Below are positions 8,007 to 15,543 of a stretch of 64,000 nt of DNA, in pieces; within the stretch, counting starts at the first letter, position 1, and each line of letters begins with the position of its first letter. The notes under the pieces are model-generated. The model was not told the DNA's origin. It worked only from the letters and a program-made list of their open reading frames with translations, and made no database searches. The stretch spans positions 1-64,000 of the forward strand of contig DATJUX010000028.1 in NCBI GenBank assembly GCA_035502095.1, written 5' to 3'. Position numbers and translations under genes: made by a program. The DNA comes from JAKANT01 sp035502095 (GTDB lineage Bacteria; Pseudomonadota; Gammaproteobacteria; Burkholderiales; Burkholderiaceae_F).

Positions 8007-9194
8007 ATGGCACACCCCAAACGCGTCCAGGTCGCAATCGTCGGCGCGGGCCCTTCAGGCCTCCTTCTAGGCCAATTGCTGCACAAGGCCGGCATCGAAA
8101 ACGTCATCCTCGAGCAGCGCAGCGCCGAGTACGTGCTCGGCCGCATCCGCGCGGGCGTGCTGGAGCAGACGACCGTCGACCTTCTGGAAGAGGCGGGCGT
8201 CGCCGGACGCCTGCATCACGAAGGCCTGATCCACGACGGCACCCAGATGTCGTTCGGCGGCACGCGGCATCGGATCAACTTTCGCGATCTGACGGGTGGC
8301 AAGACCGTCACCGTATATGGCCAGACCGAAGTCACGCGCGACCTGATGGAGGCGCGCCAGCAGCAAGGCGTGCCGACGGTCTACGAGGCGCACGACGTCA
8401 GCGTGCACGATTTCGATGCCCGGCCGTTCGTGCGCTTCCGCAGCGACGGCGTGGCCCGGGAGATCGCGTGCGACTTCATCGCCGGTTGCGACGGCTATCA
8501 CGGCGTCACGCGTGCGAGCGTGCCGGCCGGTGCGATCCAGACGTTCGAGCGCGTGTACCCGTTCGGGTGGCTGGGCGTGCTCTCGGATACGCCGCCCGTG
8601 AGCGACGAGCTGATCTACTGCAACCACCCGCGCGGCTTCGCCTTGTGCAGCATGCGTTCGGCGATCCGCAGCCGCTACTACGTGCAGTGTTCGCTCGACG
8701 AGAGGGCCGAGAGCTGGACCGACCAGATGTTCTGGGACGAGCTGCGCCGGCGCCTCGACCCGGAAGCCGCGGAAACGATCGTCACCGGGCCGTCGATCGA
8801 GAAGAGCGTCGCGCCCCTGCGCAGTTTCGTCGCCGAGCCGATGCGCTTCGGCAGGCTGTTCCTGGCCGGCGACGCCGCGCACATCGTGCCTCCGACCGGC
8901 GCCAAGGGCCTGAATCTTGCCGCCTCGGACGTGCGCTTCCTGGCGCGGGCGCTGATGGAGTTCTATCGCGACCGGAGCGAGGAAGGCCTGGATCGATACT
9001 CCGCACGCGCTTTGGGGCGGATCTGGAAGGCCGAGCGATTCTCGTGGTGGATGACGTCGCTGCTGCATCGGTTCCCCGATGCCGGCGAATTCGCCGCGCG
9101 CATCCAGCGCGCCGAGCTCGACTATCTGTTCAGCTCGGTGGCGGCGCAGACGTCGCTTGCCGAGAACTACGTCGGGCTGCCCTTCGTCGACTGA
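8007..9194 (+). CDS. pobA: 4-hydroxybenzoate 3-monooxygenase
   Basis: A 395-residue flavoprotein hydroxylase, matching the 394 residues of the Pseudomonas enzyme. It converts 4-hydroxybenzoate to protocatechuate with NADPH and O2. Visible motifs are the FAD-binding GAGPSG (residues 13-18), the DG segment (AGCDGYHG) and the late LAGDAAHIVPPTGAKG. ATG 8007 has GGAG (7995-7998) at good spacing and gives the family length; the in-frame ATG at 7986 would add 7 residues and overlaps the previous stop. It supplies the substrate of LigAB encoded upstream. Confidence 0.95.
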   Translation: MAHPKRVQVAIVGAGPSGLLLGQLLHKAGIENVILEQRSAEYVLGRIRAGVLEQTTVDLLEEAGVAGRLHHEGLIHDGTQMSFGGTRHRINFRDLTGGKTVTVYGQTEVTRDLMEARQQQGVPTVYEAHDVSVHDFDARPFVRFRSDGVAREIACDFIAGCDGYHGVTRASVPAGAIQTFERVYPFGWLGVLSDTPPVSDELIYCNHPRGFALCSMRSAIRSRYYVQCSLDERAESWTDQMFWDELRRRLDPEAAETIVTGPSIEKSVAPLRSFVAEPMRFGRLFLAGDAAHIVPPTGAKGLNLAASDVRFLARALMEFYRDRSEEGLDRYSARALGRIWKAERFSWWMTSLLHRFPDAGEFAARIQRAELDYLFSSVAAQTSLAENYVGLPFVD

Positions 9195-9385
9195 CGACGC
9201 GCCGGCCGCGGGGCTGACCACGCGGTCGGGTCAAAGCCCTTCTTCTAGCCAAACTTTGACTTCGATCACGTAGTAGCCCTTCGCTCCATGGATTCCAGGG
9301 CAGCATGGGACCTGACACTCGGGACGGAATGGGATGGCGCTGCGAAGCAGAGCATCTGAGTCGGTCTGGCTCGAATCCCGCCGTC

Positions 9386-9934
9386 ATGCACCGTTTGCTT
9401 TGTGCGCTCCTGCTTCGTGCGGCACTCGCGTTTGCCGTCATCGTTGCGCCCCTGGGCTGTGCTCATCGGCCGCCGGTGCCGCAGACCATCGAGATACGTG
9501 TCGTTGCAGACGATCCGGCCTGGGCGGGGCGGCTCGAATGCGAAGCGGCGAACGCGGCCGGGAAATGGGCATTCTCCGCTCCCGGTTCTGTCGCGGTGGT
9601 GCCGGATTGCTCAGCGCTGCAGATCACCTGCTCTTCGCCTGCGGGCGTCACCTCGCCGAGCACCTCGCACAGGGGCACCCACGAGGGCGCGTCCACTGGT
9701 GCCAAGGTTGGCGCTGGTGCGGGCGTAGCGGCCGCCGCCGCCACTGCATCCGTCATCAGCCCAACCATGGCCGTCCTGCTGGTCGTGGGAAGCGCGGGCC
9801 AGGGGGCGACGATCGGCGGCTTCGTGGGTGCACTGAGTTCCGGCGATCAGGCGCAGTATCCGAGCCCGATCGTGCTGCACATCAAGAGCGCACCGCCGGG
9901 CGACGCCAAGCAGGTTCGTCGACCCTCGGGCTGA
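9386..9934 (+). CDS. Putative lipoprotein with glycine-rich hydrophobic segment
   Basis: A 182-residue protein of unknown function. From ATG 9386 it has a hydrophobic signal segment ending in APLGCAH, a plausible lipobox with Cys at about residue 23. After a polar region comes an Ala/Gly-rich stretch (GAKVGAGAGVAAAAA, later GQGATIGGFVGA) that looks like a glycine zipper. A longer in-frame start exists at 9305, but the signal peptide favours 9386. The 191 bases between pobA and this start contain nothing I can assign. Base composition matches its neighbours. Confidence 0.55.
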   Translation: MHRLLCALLLRAALAFAVIVAPLGCAHRPPVPQTIEIRVVADDPAWAGRLECEAANAAGKWAFSAPGSVAVVPDCSALQITCSSPAGVTSPSTSHRGTHEGASTGAKVGAGAGVAAAAATASVISPTMAVLLVVGSAGQGATIGGFVGALSSGDQAQYPSPIVLHIKSAPPGDAKQVRRPSG

Positions 9935-10073
9935 TGGCACCTGCGGCTGCAGCGGCCGCCGGCAAGCCTGACCGATCGCGTCAGGGGCCGGTGTTTAACA
10001 TCCGCTGCAGACGGACGCCCGTCGACGAGCCGCGCCGCGGCCTGGCGTCCGCCGTCAACCTAGAGGTGAAGCG

Positions 10074-10634
10074 GTGGAGATGGATGGGACGCCCGAATCG
10101 CGAGCGGTGGACGAATCGATCCTGCTCGAGCGCTGGAAGCAATCGCACGCCCAGCTGAACGACATCCTGTCGCGGCGCCTCGCACTCGAGCGATATGCCC
10201 TGCTCTCGACGGGCGCGATCTGGGCGTGGCTTGCCACGGCGACCGACACCGACTGGAATCCGGCGATCAAGTGGTTGCCGTTTCTCCTGAACTTGTTCTT
10301 TGCCCTCAGTGCAGTCGGGCTCGTGATGCGGACAAGGGACATCGCCGCCGTTCTCGCCGCAACCGAGGCGCACCTCCCTTTGCCGCCGGAGTTGAAGCTG
10401 GAGGATGCGCGGCACCGTCGTGGCATCAGGAGGCTTGCCGCTTGGGCGTTCTGGCCGCTCCTGCTCGCGGCCACCCTGGTCCTGCCGTACTTCTATGCCG
10501 AACATGCGCCTGATTCCGAGAGCGGCCAGGGTCAGACCCTGACCTTCAGGTCGACACGCGCGACGGCGCCGGAGATCGTGCAGATCGAAGCGGGAGCGTT
10601 GACGTTGCGCGGCCGGGTTGCGAGCAGTACCTGA
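10074..10634 (+). CDS. Hypothetical membrane protein with three predicted helices
   Basis: A 186-residue protein with no family I recognise. It has a charged N-terminal helix (residues about 12-40) followed by hydrophobic segments around YALLSTGAIWAWLA, WLPFLLNLFFALSAVGLV and FWPLLLAATLVLPYFYA. The start could be GTG 10074 (GAGGTG at 10063-10068) or ATG 10080. The next gene encodes a protein of similar architecture (charged helix, two hairpin helices, a final helix), so the two may be distant relatives or partners. Confidence 0.6.
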   Translation: MEMDGTPESRAVDESILLERWKQSHAQLNDILSRRLALERYALLSTGAIWAWLATATDTDWNPAIKWLPFLLNLFFALSAVGLVMRTRDIAAVLAATEAHLPLPPELKLEDARHRRGIRRLAAWAFWPLLLAATLVLPYFYAEHAPDSESGQGQTLTFRSTRATAPEIVQIEAGALTLRGRVASST

Positions 10635-10887
10635 AGCAGGCCGGCGCTGGCCGAGGTGCCGGCGCTCGAACCGGCGCTGCACCGGCGGTAGGTGCCAGGC
10701 GTCGACTCCGTTCTCGACAGAATGATTGACGCTCGCTATCGTGAATTCGGTCGCTCGGAGGAAGGATCGGTGCTGTTCGGGGACAGGTCGAAAGCAGTCG
10801 GGTCCGAGAGTTACGCTCGCCGCGCGCAGGGGAAGCGGAACGAAGATTCGTCACAATGCCGACTTCGCCCAGATTGCCTGAACCGAA

Positions 10888-11388
10888 GTGGATACGAACA
10901 CGCACGAGACGAGCCTGGTGACGGCTCGAGCGTCGCCCGCGCCGGAGCGCTCCATCGACCGCGAACGCGCGCCCACCCAGGACGGGTCGGTGACCAAGCT
11001 GCCCGACTGGGAGCTGTACCGGGCTCTGCGCGAGCAGTGGACGCACGAGGACAATCTCGTCAACCATCGGCTCATGTGGCTCATCCTGTCCGAGGGCCTG
11101 CTTTTTACCGCTTACGGCACCCTGTCCACCGCCAAGATGCATTGGCTTGTGTTCGGCTTCCCTTTCTTCGGCATGGCGGTGGCGGCCGTCATCGGAGTCA
11201 GCATCTATGCGGCCCTGGCCGCGACCGAGGAGATCACCCGCCGATACGACGAGGCAGGCCTGAACGCGCTGTGCAGCCTCACGCCGAGCCGCCGCACGGG
11301 CAGCCGGGGTAGGTGGGCGGCCCGCTTGCTCCCGTTCGTCTTCGGCGCCCTCTGGGTTCTCGCGATCGCGGGAGCCTTCGGTTCGTGA
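10888..11388 (+). CDS. Hypothetical small membrane protein
   Basis: A 166-residue protein starting at GTG 10888. A disordered N-terminus of about 35 residues leads into a charged helix (LYRALREQW...NLVNHRLMW), then hydrophobic segments LILSEGLLFTAYG, WLVFGFPFFGMAVAAVIGVSIYAAL and LLPFVFGALWVLAIAGAF. The layout is like some uncharacterised small integral-membrane families, but I cannot name one. The 253 bases before it contain a possible promoter (TCGACA, 17 bases, TATCGT, about 10714-10742) but no other gene. Confidence 0.6.
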   Translation: MDTNTHETSLVTARASPAPERSIDRERAPTQDGSVTKLPDWELYRALREQWTHEDNLVNHRLMWLILSEGLLFTAYGTLSTAKMHWLVFGFPFFGMAVAAVIGVSIYAALAATEEITRRYDEAGLNALCSLTPSRRTGSRGRWAARLLPFVFGALWVLAIAGAFGS

Positions 11389-11435
11389 CGCGTGCGGCGT
11401 TACCATCGGGCTCCGAGATCGCGGGCTAAACCATC

Positions 11436-11924
11436 ATGCCGCTCACCGAGCTGAACCACTACTTCGTGCGGGCCAACGACCTCGAGCGCTCGCGGCGCTT
11501 CTATTGCGACGTGCTCGGTCTCGAGGTGATGCCGCGGCCGGACTTTCCGTTTCCCGGATATTGGCTGGGGTTCGGCGGCAAGATCCAGGTGCACATGGGC
11601 CCGCACGGTATTCCGAACTCCGAGCTCTACTACCTCGGCACGACGCCCGGGTCCGCCACCGACAACACGGGCATCGTCGACCACATCGCGTTTCTCGCGA
11701 CCGATCCGAAGAGCTTCTCCGCGCGCTTCGATGCCATCGGGCTGAAAGCGCGCAAGCGCTACTTTCCCGAGGTGCGCCTGTTCCAGATGTTCGTCAGGGA
11801 CCCGGACGGGCTCACCATCGAGCTCAACTTCCACGGCATCGAGGACGAACCTTCGTGGGCGGCCGAGGGGGAGAACTACCGCGCGATGCCGCGCGTGGCC
11901 GCAACCCCGGATCCGGCGCGGTAG
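11436..11924 (+). CDS. VOC-family (glyoxalase/bleomycin-resistance fold) protein
   Basis: A 162-residue protein with the paired beta-alpha-beta-beta-beta modules of vicinal oxygen chelate enzymes. Metal-ligand candidates are His in LNHYF, His in QVHMG, His in VDHIAF and Glu in TIELNF, a complete set for one metal site. The family includes glyoxalase I, ring-cleavage dioxygenases and resistance proteins, so the reaction is not fixed. It stands alone downstream of the membrane-protein genes and runs directly into a broken acetyltransferase reading frame. Confidence 0.8.
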   Translation: MPLTELNHYFVRANDLERSRRFYCDVLGLEVMPRPDFPFPGYWLGFGGKIQVHMGPHGIPNSELYYLGTTPGSATDNTGIVDHIAFLATDPKSFSARFDAIGLKARKRYFPEVRLFQMFVRDPDGLTIELNFHGIEDEPSWAAEGENYRAMPRVAATPDPAR

Positions 11925-11927
11925 CAC

Positions 11928-12208
11928 GCACCCGACTCGGGCTGGCGCGCAAATACTGGGGTGCCGGATACATGCTCGAAGCGATGCAGGCGCTCGTCGC
12001 GTTTTCGTTCGAGCAGCTCGGCCTGCGTCGCCTTGAAGCGGAAGTCGACCCGCGCAACATCGCTTCGGCCCGGCTTCTTGTGCGCCTCGGGTTCGTCGAG
12101 GAAGGTCGCCTGCGGCAGCGTTGGACCAGGAAAGGCGAGACCACGGATTCGCGTTTCTACGGGCTGCTGCGGGCCGACTGGTCCGCAGCGCGCTCGAAGC
12201 GTGGCTAG
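11928..12208 (+). pseudogene. Decayed GNAT acetyltransferase (C-terminal half only)
   Basis: The frame from about 11928 to the TAG at 12208 encodes the C-terminal half of a RimJ/RimL-type N-acetyltransferase. It has the acetyl-CoA-binding segment LARKYWGAGYMLEA, then VDPRNIASARLLVRLGF and a final YGLLRADW. The N-terminal half of the fold is missing: the VOC gene ends at 11924 and similarity starts at once. The first ATG (11972) would remove part of the acetyl-CoA loop. I read it as a 5'-truncated remnant. Confidence 0.65.
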
Positions 12209-12372
12209 GGGACGTCACAATCAAATCGGAAGAGGCAGTTGCCGGCTTGTAATCCAACCTTCGGCTCGGAGCGACATGCCGAAGTCGTAGCCTGGTGGGC
12301 TCAGCGCACTGCTTCCGAATCGTTCGGTGACATCCCGCCCGTCGCGAGCGCGCGTTTCGATGGCCGGCCGAT

Positions 12373-14094
12373 TCAATGCGAATCGCGCGGCACGCCGGCG
12401 CCGCTGCCGCCGACCAGGAAGTCGAGGTCGGCCCCGAGGTGCGCCTGCTGTACGTGATCGACGTACAGCTTGTACCACCCGCGCTTCGGCCCTTCCGGCA
12501 TCTGCCAGCCGGCACGCCTGCGCGCCAGTTCTTCGTCGCTCACTTCGAGATGCAGCTTGCGGGCGCGAACGTCGAGTTCGATCATGTCGCCGCTTTTCAC
12601 CAGCGCCAGCGGTCCGCCCGCCGCGGCCTCCGGCGAGGTGTGCAGGACCACCGTGCCGTACGCGGTACCGCTCATCCGCGCGTCGCTGATGCGGACCATG
12701 TCGGTGATGCCCTTGCGCAGCACCTTGGGCGGCAGCGGCATGTTGCCGACCTCGGCCATGCCCGGATAACCGCGCGGCCCGCAGTTCTTCAGCACCAGGA
12801 CGCAGTTCTCGTCGACGTCGAGGGTCTCGTCGTCGATGCGCGCATGGAAATCCTCGATGTTCTCGAACACGACGGCGGGTCCCCGATGCTGCAGCAGGTG
12901 CGTGCTGGCCGCCGACGGCTTGATCACCGCGCCGCTCGGCGCCAGGTTGCCGCGCAGCACCGCGATACCCGCGGCGGGCTTGAACGGCTCCGCATAGGGC
13001 CGGATCACCTCGCGGTTCCAGCATGGCGCCGCTTCGATGTTCGCGCCGAGGGTCTTTCCGTTCACGGTCGGCGCATCGAGATGGAGCAGGTGGCCGATCT
13101 CCCTCATCACCGCGGGCAGGCCGCCGGCATAGAAGAAATCTTCCATGAGGTACTGCCCGGAGGGCTGCAGGTCGAGCAGGCAGGGAATCTCGGAGCCGAG
13201 CTTGTCCCAGTCCTCCAGCTCGAGCTCGACGCCGATGCGGCCGGCAATCGCGAGCAGGTGCACGACCGCGTTGGTCGAACCGCCGATCGCGGCGTTGGTG
13301 CGGATCGCGTTTTCGAACGCCTGCCGTGTCAGGATCTTCGACATGCGCAGGTCTTCCTTGACCATCTCGACGATGCGCCGGCCGGTCAGCTGCGCGAGGC
13401 GATTGCGGCGGGTGTCGGCAGCCGGGATGGCGGCGTTTTCCGGTAGCGCGATCCCGAGCGCCTCGACCATCGAGGCCATCGTCGAAGCGGTCCCCATGGT
13501 CATGCACGTTCCGCTGGAGCGGTGCATGCACGACTCGGCCGCGGTGAATTCCTCCATCGTCATCTCACCGGCGCGCACCATCTCGCTCATCTGCCACACG
13601 CCGGTGCCCGAGCCGATGTCGCGGCCACGGAACTTGCCGTTGAGCATGGGTCCGCCCGAAAGCCCGATGGTGGGCAGATCGCAGCTCGCCGCGCCCATCA
13701 GCAGCGCCGGGGTCGTCTTGTCGCAGCCCATCAACAGCACCACGCCGTCGATCGGGTTGCCGCGAATCGACTCTTCGACGTCCATGCTGGCGAGATTGCG
13801 AAACAGCATCGCGGTCGGCCGCAGCTGGGTCTCGCCGAGCGACATCACGGGAAATTCGAGCGGGAAGCCGCCGGCTTCGTAGACCCCGCGCTTGATGAAC
13901 TCGGCGAGCTGGCGGAAGTGGCCGTTGCACGGAGTCAGCTCGCTCCACGTATTACAGATGCCGATCACGGGCCGCCCGTCGAGCAGGTCGTGCGGGTAGC
14001 CCTGATTCTTGATCCAGCTGCGGTGAACGAAGCCGTCGCGATCGGCACGGCCGAACCACGCGTGGCTGCGGCGGAAAGGCTTCTTGGCATCCAT
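12373..14094 (-). CDS. IlvD/Edd-family sugar-acid dehydratase (L-arabinonate dehydratase-like)
   Basis: A 573-residue Fe-S dehydratase. The cysteines expected to hold a [2Fe-2S] cluster are at Cys56 (LTPCN), Cys124 (MGCDKTTP) and Cys197 (TCMTMGTAST). Their spacing matches sugar-acid members rather than branched-chain IlvD. The C-terminal motif DARMSGTAYGTV is present. These enzymes remove water from aldonic acids such as L-arabinonate, D-xylonate, D-fuconate or galactonate to give 2-keto-3-deoxy acids. It is divergent from a sugar ABC transporter and shares its regulatory gap, so it probably acts on the imported sugar after oxidation. A paralogue lies at 57752-59479. A CAGGAGAC ribosome site precedes the ATG. 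Confidence 0.88.
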   Translation of the reverse strand: MDAKKPFRRSHAWFGRADRDGFVHRSWIKNQGYPHDLLDGRPVIGICNTWSELTPCNGHFRQLAEFIKRGVYEAGGFPLEFPVMSLGETQLRPTAMLFRNLASMDVEESIRGNPIDGVVLLMGCDKTTPALLMGAASCDLPTIGLSGGPMLNGKFRGRDIGSGTGVWQMSEMVRAGEMTMEEFTAAESCMHRSSGTCMTMGTASTMASMVEALGIALPENAAIPAADTRRNRLAQLTGRRIVEMVKEDLRMSKILTRQAFENAIRTNAAIGGSTNAVVHLLAIAGRIGVELELEDWDKLGSEIPCLLDLQPSGQYLMEDFFYAGGLPAVMREIGHLLHLDAPTVNGKTLGANIEAAPCWNREVIRPYAEPFKPAAGIAVLRGNLAPSGAVIKPSAASTHLLQHRGPAVVFENIEDFHARIDDETLDVDENCVLVLKNCGPRGYPGMAEVGNMPLPPKVLRKGITDMVRISDARMSGTAYGTVVLHTSPEAAAGGPLALVKSGDMIELDVRARKLHLEVSDEELARRRAGWQMPEGPKRGWYKLYVDHVQQAHLGADLDFLVGGSGAGVPRDSH

Positions 14095-14195
14095 CGAATC
14101 CGTCTCCTGTGCGTGCCCGACCTCGAAGGCGGGCTGCGATGTGGCGACGGATTTTCAACCCGCGGCTCGATGCGTGAAAAATAACGATTCGCCGG

Positions 14196-14223
14196 CCTGC
14201 GATCTTCAATCGAGTATGTCAGC
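14196..14223. repeat. Operator-like 28-bp repeat, copy 1
   Basis: Shares CTGCGATC-TCAATC---TAT--CAGC with copy 2 at 14270-14297. It is a less perfect inverted repeat than copy 2. The start-to-start distance of 74 bases is about seven helical turns, so both would face the same side of the DNA. It overlaps a possible promoter of the minus-strand dehydratase. Confidence 0.5.
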
Positions 14224-14269
14224 GCCGCAGCGCGCTTTCGACAAAGGTGGCGCCCGTTTGCGACTCTCG

Positions 14270-14297
14270 GCTGCGATCCTCAATCCGATATCGCAGC
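14270..14297. repeat. Operator-like 28-bp repeat, copy 2 (palindromic ends)
   Basis: The ends GCTGCGAT and ATCGCAGC are perfect 8-base inverted repeats separated by 12 bases. The site lies 14 bases upstream of the proposed -35 of the transporter promoter, a position suited to an activator or a looping repressor. Confidence 0.55.
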
Positions 14298-14311
14298 GGT
14301 CAGGAAATCTA

Positions 14312-14341
14312 TTGGATCGGCATCCATGTACTCGGTACGAT
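14312..14341 (+). promoter_or_regulatory. Candidate sigma-70 promoter of the ytfQ-like transporter operon
   Basis: TTGGAT at 14312-14317 and TACGAT at 14336-14341 with an 18-base spacer, about 140 bases before the binding-protein ATG. Each hexamer matches the consensus at four positions. Confidence 0.4.
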
Positions 14342-14480
14342 CGGGCGCGATTCGAGCGGCCACGCGGCGAGAGTGGGGACGCCGCGCTGCGAAGCTCATC
14401 CGGCTACAAGAGCTCGCGTCGGCCCGTCGACGGCCCGCCGGCGCGCAGAGCACAACGCCGTCCTGACTCAGGAGACAGGG

Positions 14481-15443
14481 ATGACTACTTCAAGACGACA
14501 AGCGATCGCCGCCCTCGGTGCCGTACCGGTATTGGCTGCCCTGCCGCATCTCGCGCGCGCCCAGGGCAAGATTGTGCTCGGCTTCTCGCAGATCGGTGCC
14601 GAGTCCGAGTGGCGCACGGCCAACACCGAATCGATCAAGTCGGCGGCGAAGGAAGCTGGAATCGAACTGAAGTTCGCCGACGCACAGCAGAAGCAGGAGA
14701 ACCAGATCAAGGCGATCCGCTCGTTCATCGCGCAGAAGGTGGACGTGATCGCATTCTCGCCGGTGGTGGAGTCGGGCTGGGGCACGGTCCTGCGCGAGGC
14801 CAAGGCAGCGAAGATCCCGGTCATCCTGTCCGACCGCGCGGTCAACGAGAAGGACGACTCGCTGTGGGTCACCTTCATGGGGTCCGACTTCGTCGAGGAA
14901 GGCCGTCGGGCCGGCCGCTGGCTGCTCGAGAACTACAAGGGGCAGGGCGACGTCAACATCGTCGAGCTGCAGGGCACCGTCGGCTCGGCGCCTGCGATCG
15001 ACCGCAAGAAGGGCTTCGAGGAGATCATCAAGGCCCAGCCGCGCTTCAAGATCATCCGCTCGCAGACCGGCGACTTCACGCGCGCCAAGGGCAAGGAGGT
15101 GATGGAGGCGTTCCTCAAGGCCGAGGGCAAGAAGATCAACGTGCTCTACGCGCACAACGACGACATGGCGATCGGCGCGATCCAGGCGATCGAGGAAGCC
15201 GGCCTGAAGCCGGCGAAGGACATCGTCATCATCTCGATCGACGGCGTGAAGGGCGCGTTCGAGGCGATGATGGCCGGCAAGCTCAACGTGAGCGTCGAGT
15301 GCAGCCCGCTGCTCGGCCCCCAGCTGATGCAGGCGGTGAAGGACCTGAAGGCGGGCAAGACGCTGCCGCGCCGCATCGTGACCCAGGAGAGCGTGTTCCC
15401 GATGGAGGTCGCAGCCAAGGAATTTCCGAACCGCAAGTATTGA
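14481..15443 (+). CDS. ytfQ: Sugar ABC transporter substrate-binding protein (YtfQ-like)
   Basis: A 320-residue periplasmic binding protein of the ribose/galactose class (type I fold, Peripla_BP_4). The N-terminus TTSRRQAIAALG with an ALPHLARAQG cleavage region looks like a Tat or Sec signal. The mature part has GFSQIGAESEWR, the YAHNDDMAIG hinge segment and the C-terminal MEVAAKEFPNRKY seen in YtfQ, the galactofuranose-binding protein of E. coli. ATG 14481 has AGGAGACAGGG directly upstream. It is the first gene of a four-gene operon and is followed by an intrinsic terminator. The sugar may be a furanose aldose whose aldonic acid is used by the divergent dehydratase. Confidence 0.9.
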   Translation: MTTSRRQAIAALGAVPVLAALPHLARAQGKIVLGFSQIGAESEWRTANTESIKSAAKEAGIELKFADAQQKQENQIKAIRSFIAQKVDVIAFSPVVESGWGTVLREAKAAKIPVILSDRAVNEKDDSLWVTFMGSDFVEEGRRAGRWLLENYKGQGDVNIVELQGTVGSAPAIDRKKGFEEIIKAQPRFKIIRSQTGDFTRAKGKEVMEAFLKAEGKKINVLYAHNDDMAIGAIQAIEEAGLKPAKDIVIISIDGVKGAFEAMMAGKLNVSVECSPLLGPQLMQAVKDLKAGKTLPRRIVTQESVFPMEVAAKEFPNRKY

Positions 15444-15494
15444 CGGGCGGGCCCGGGTCCCGGCAGATTCGTTGTATCCGCCCGGCAAGCGATG

Positions 15495-15533
15495 GGCCTG
15501 CGCGCGCCTGGGGTGCGCGCAGGCCATTTTTTT
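15495..15533 (+). terminator. Intrinsic terminator between binding-protein and ATPase genes
   Basis: A perfect 11-bp GC-rich stem (15495-15505 with 15515-15525), a 9-base loop, then one A and seven T residues (15527-15533). It lies inside the transporter operon, 52 bases after the ytfQ-like stop and 11 before the ATPase start. It should release most transcripts after the binding-protein gene and let a fraction read through, giving the binding-protein excess typical of ABC importers. Confidence 0.9.
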
Positions 15534-15543
15534 GTGATGACCG

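Larger units (their letters stand above)
14095..14480. promoter_or_regulatory. Divergent regulatory gap between sugar-acid dehydratase and sugar ABC transporter
   Basis: A 386-base region without a gene. It contains two 28-base operator-like repeats (14196-14223 and 14270-14297) and a candidate sigma-70 promoter facing the transporter (TTGGAT 14312-14317, 18 bases, TACGAT 14336-14341). A weak TTGAAG-type -35 facing the dehydratase overlaps the first repeat. The final 20 bases hold a strong ribosome binding site (AGGAGAC) for the binding-protein gene. No regulator gene is adjacent. Confidence 0.6.

Noticed and set aside
9355..9392. tRNA-like T-arm string (TCGAATCCCGCC) near the lipoprotein start
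   Set aside because: No matching acceptor, D or anticodon arms can be folded around it.
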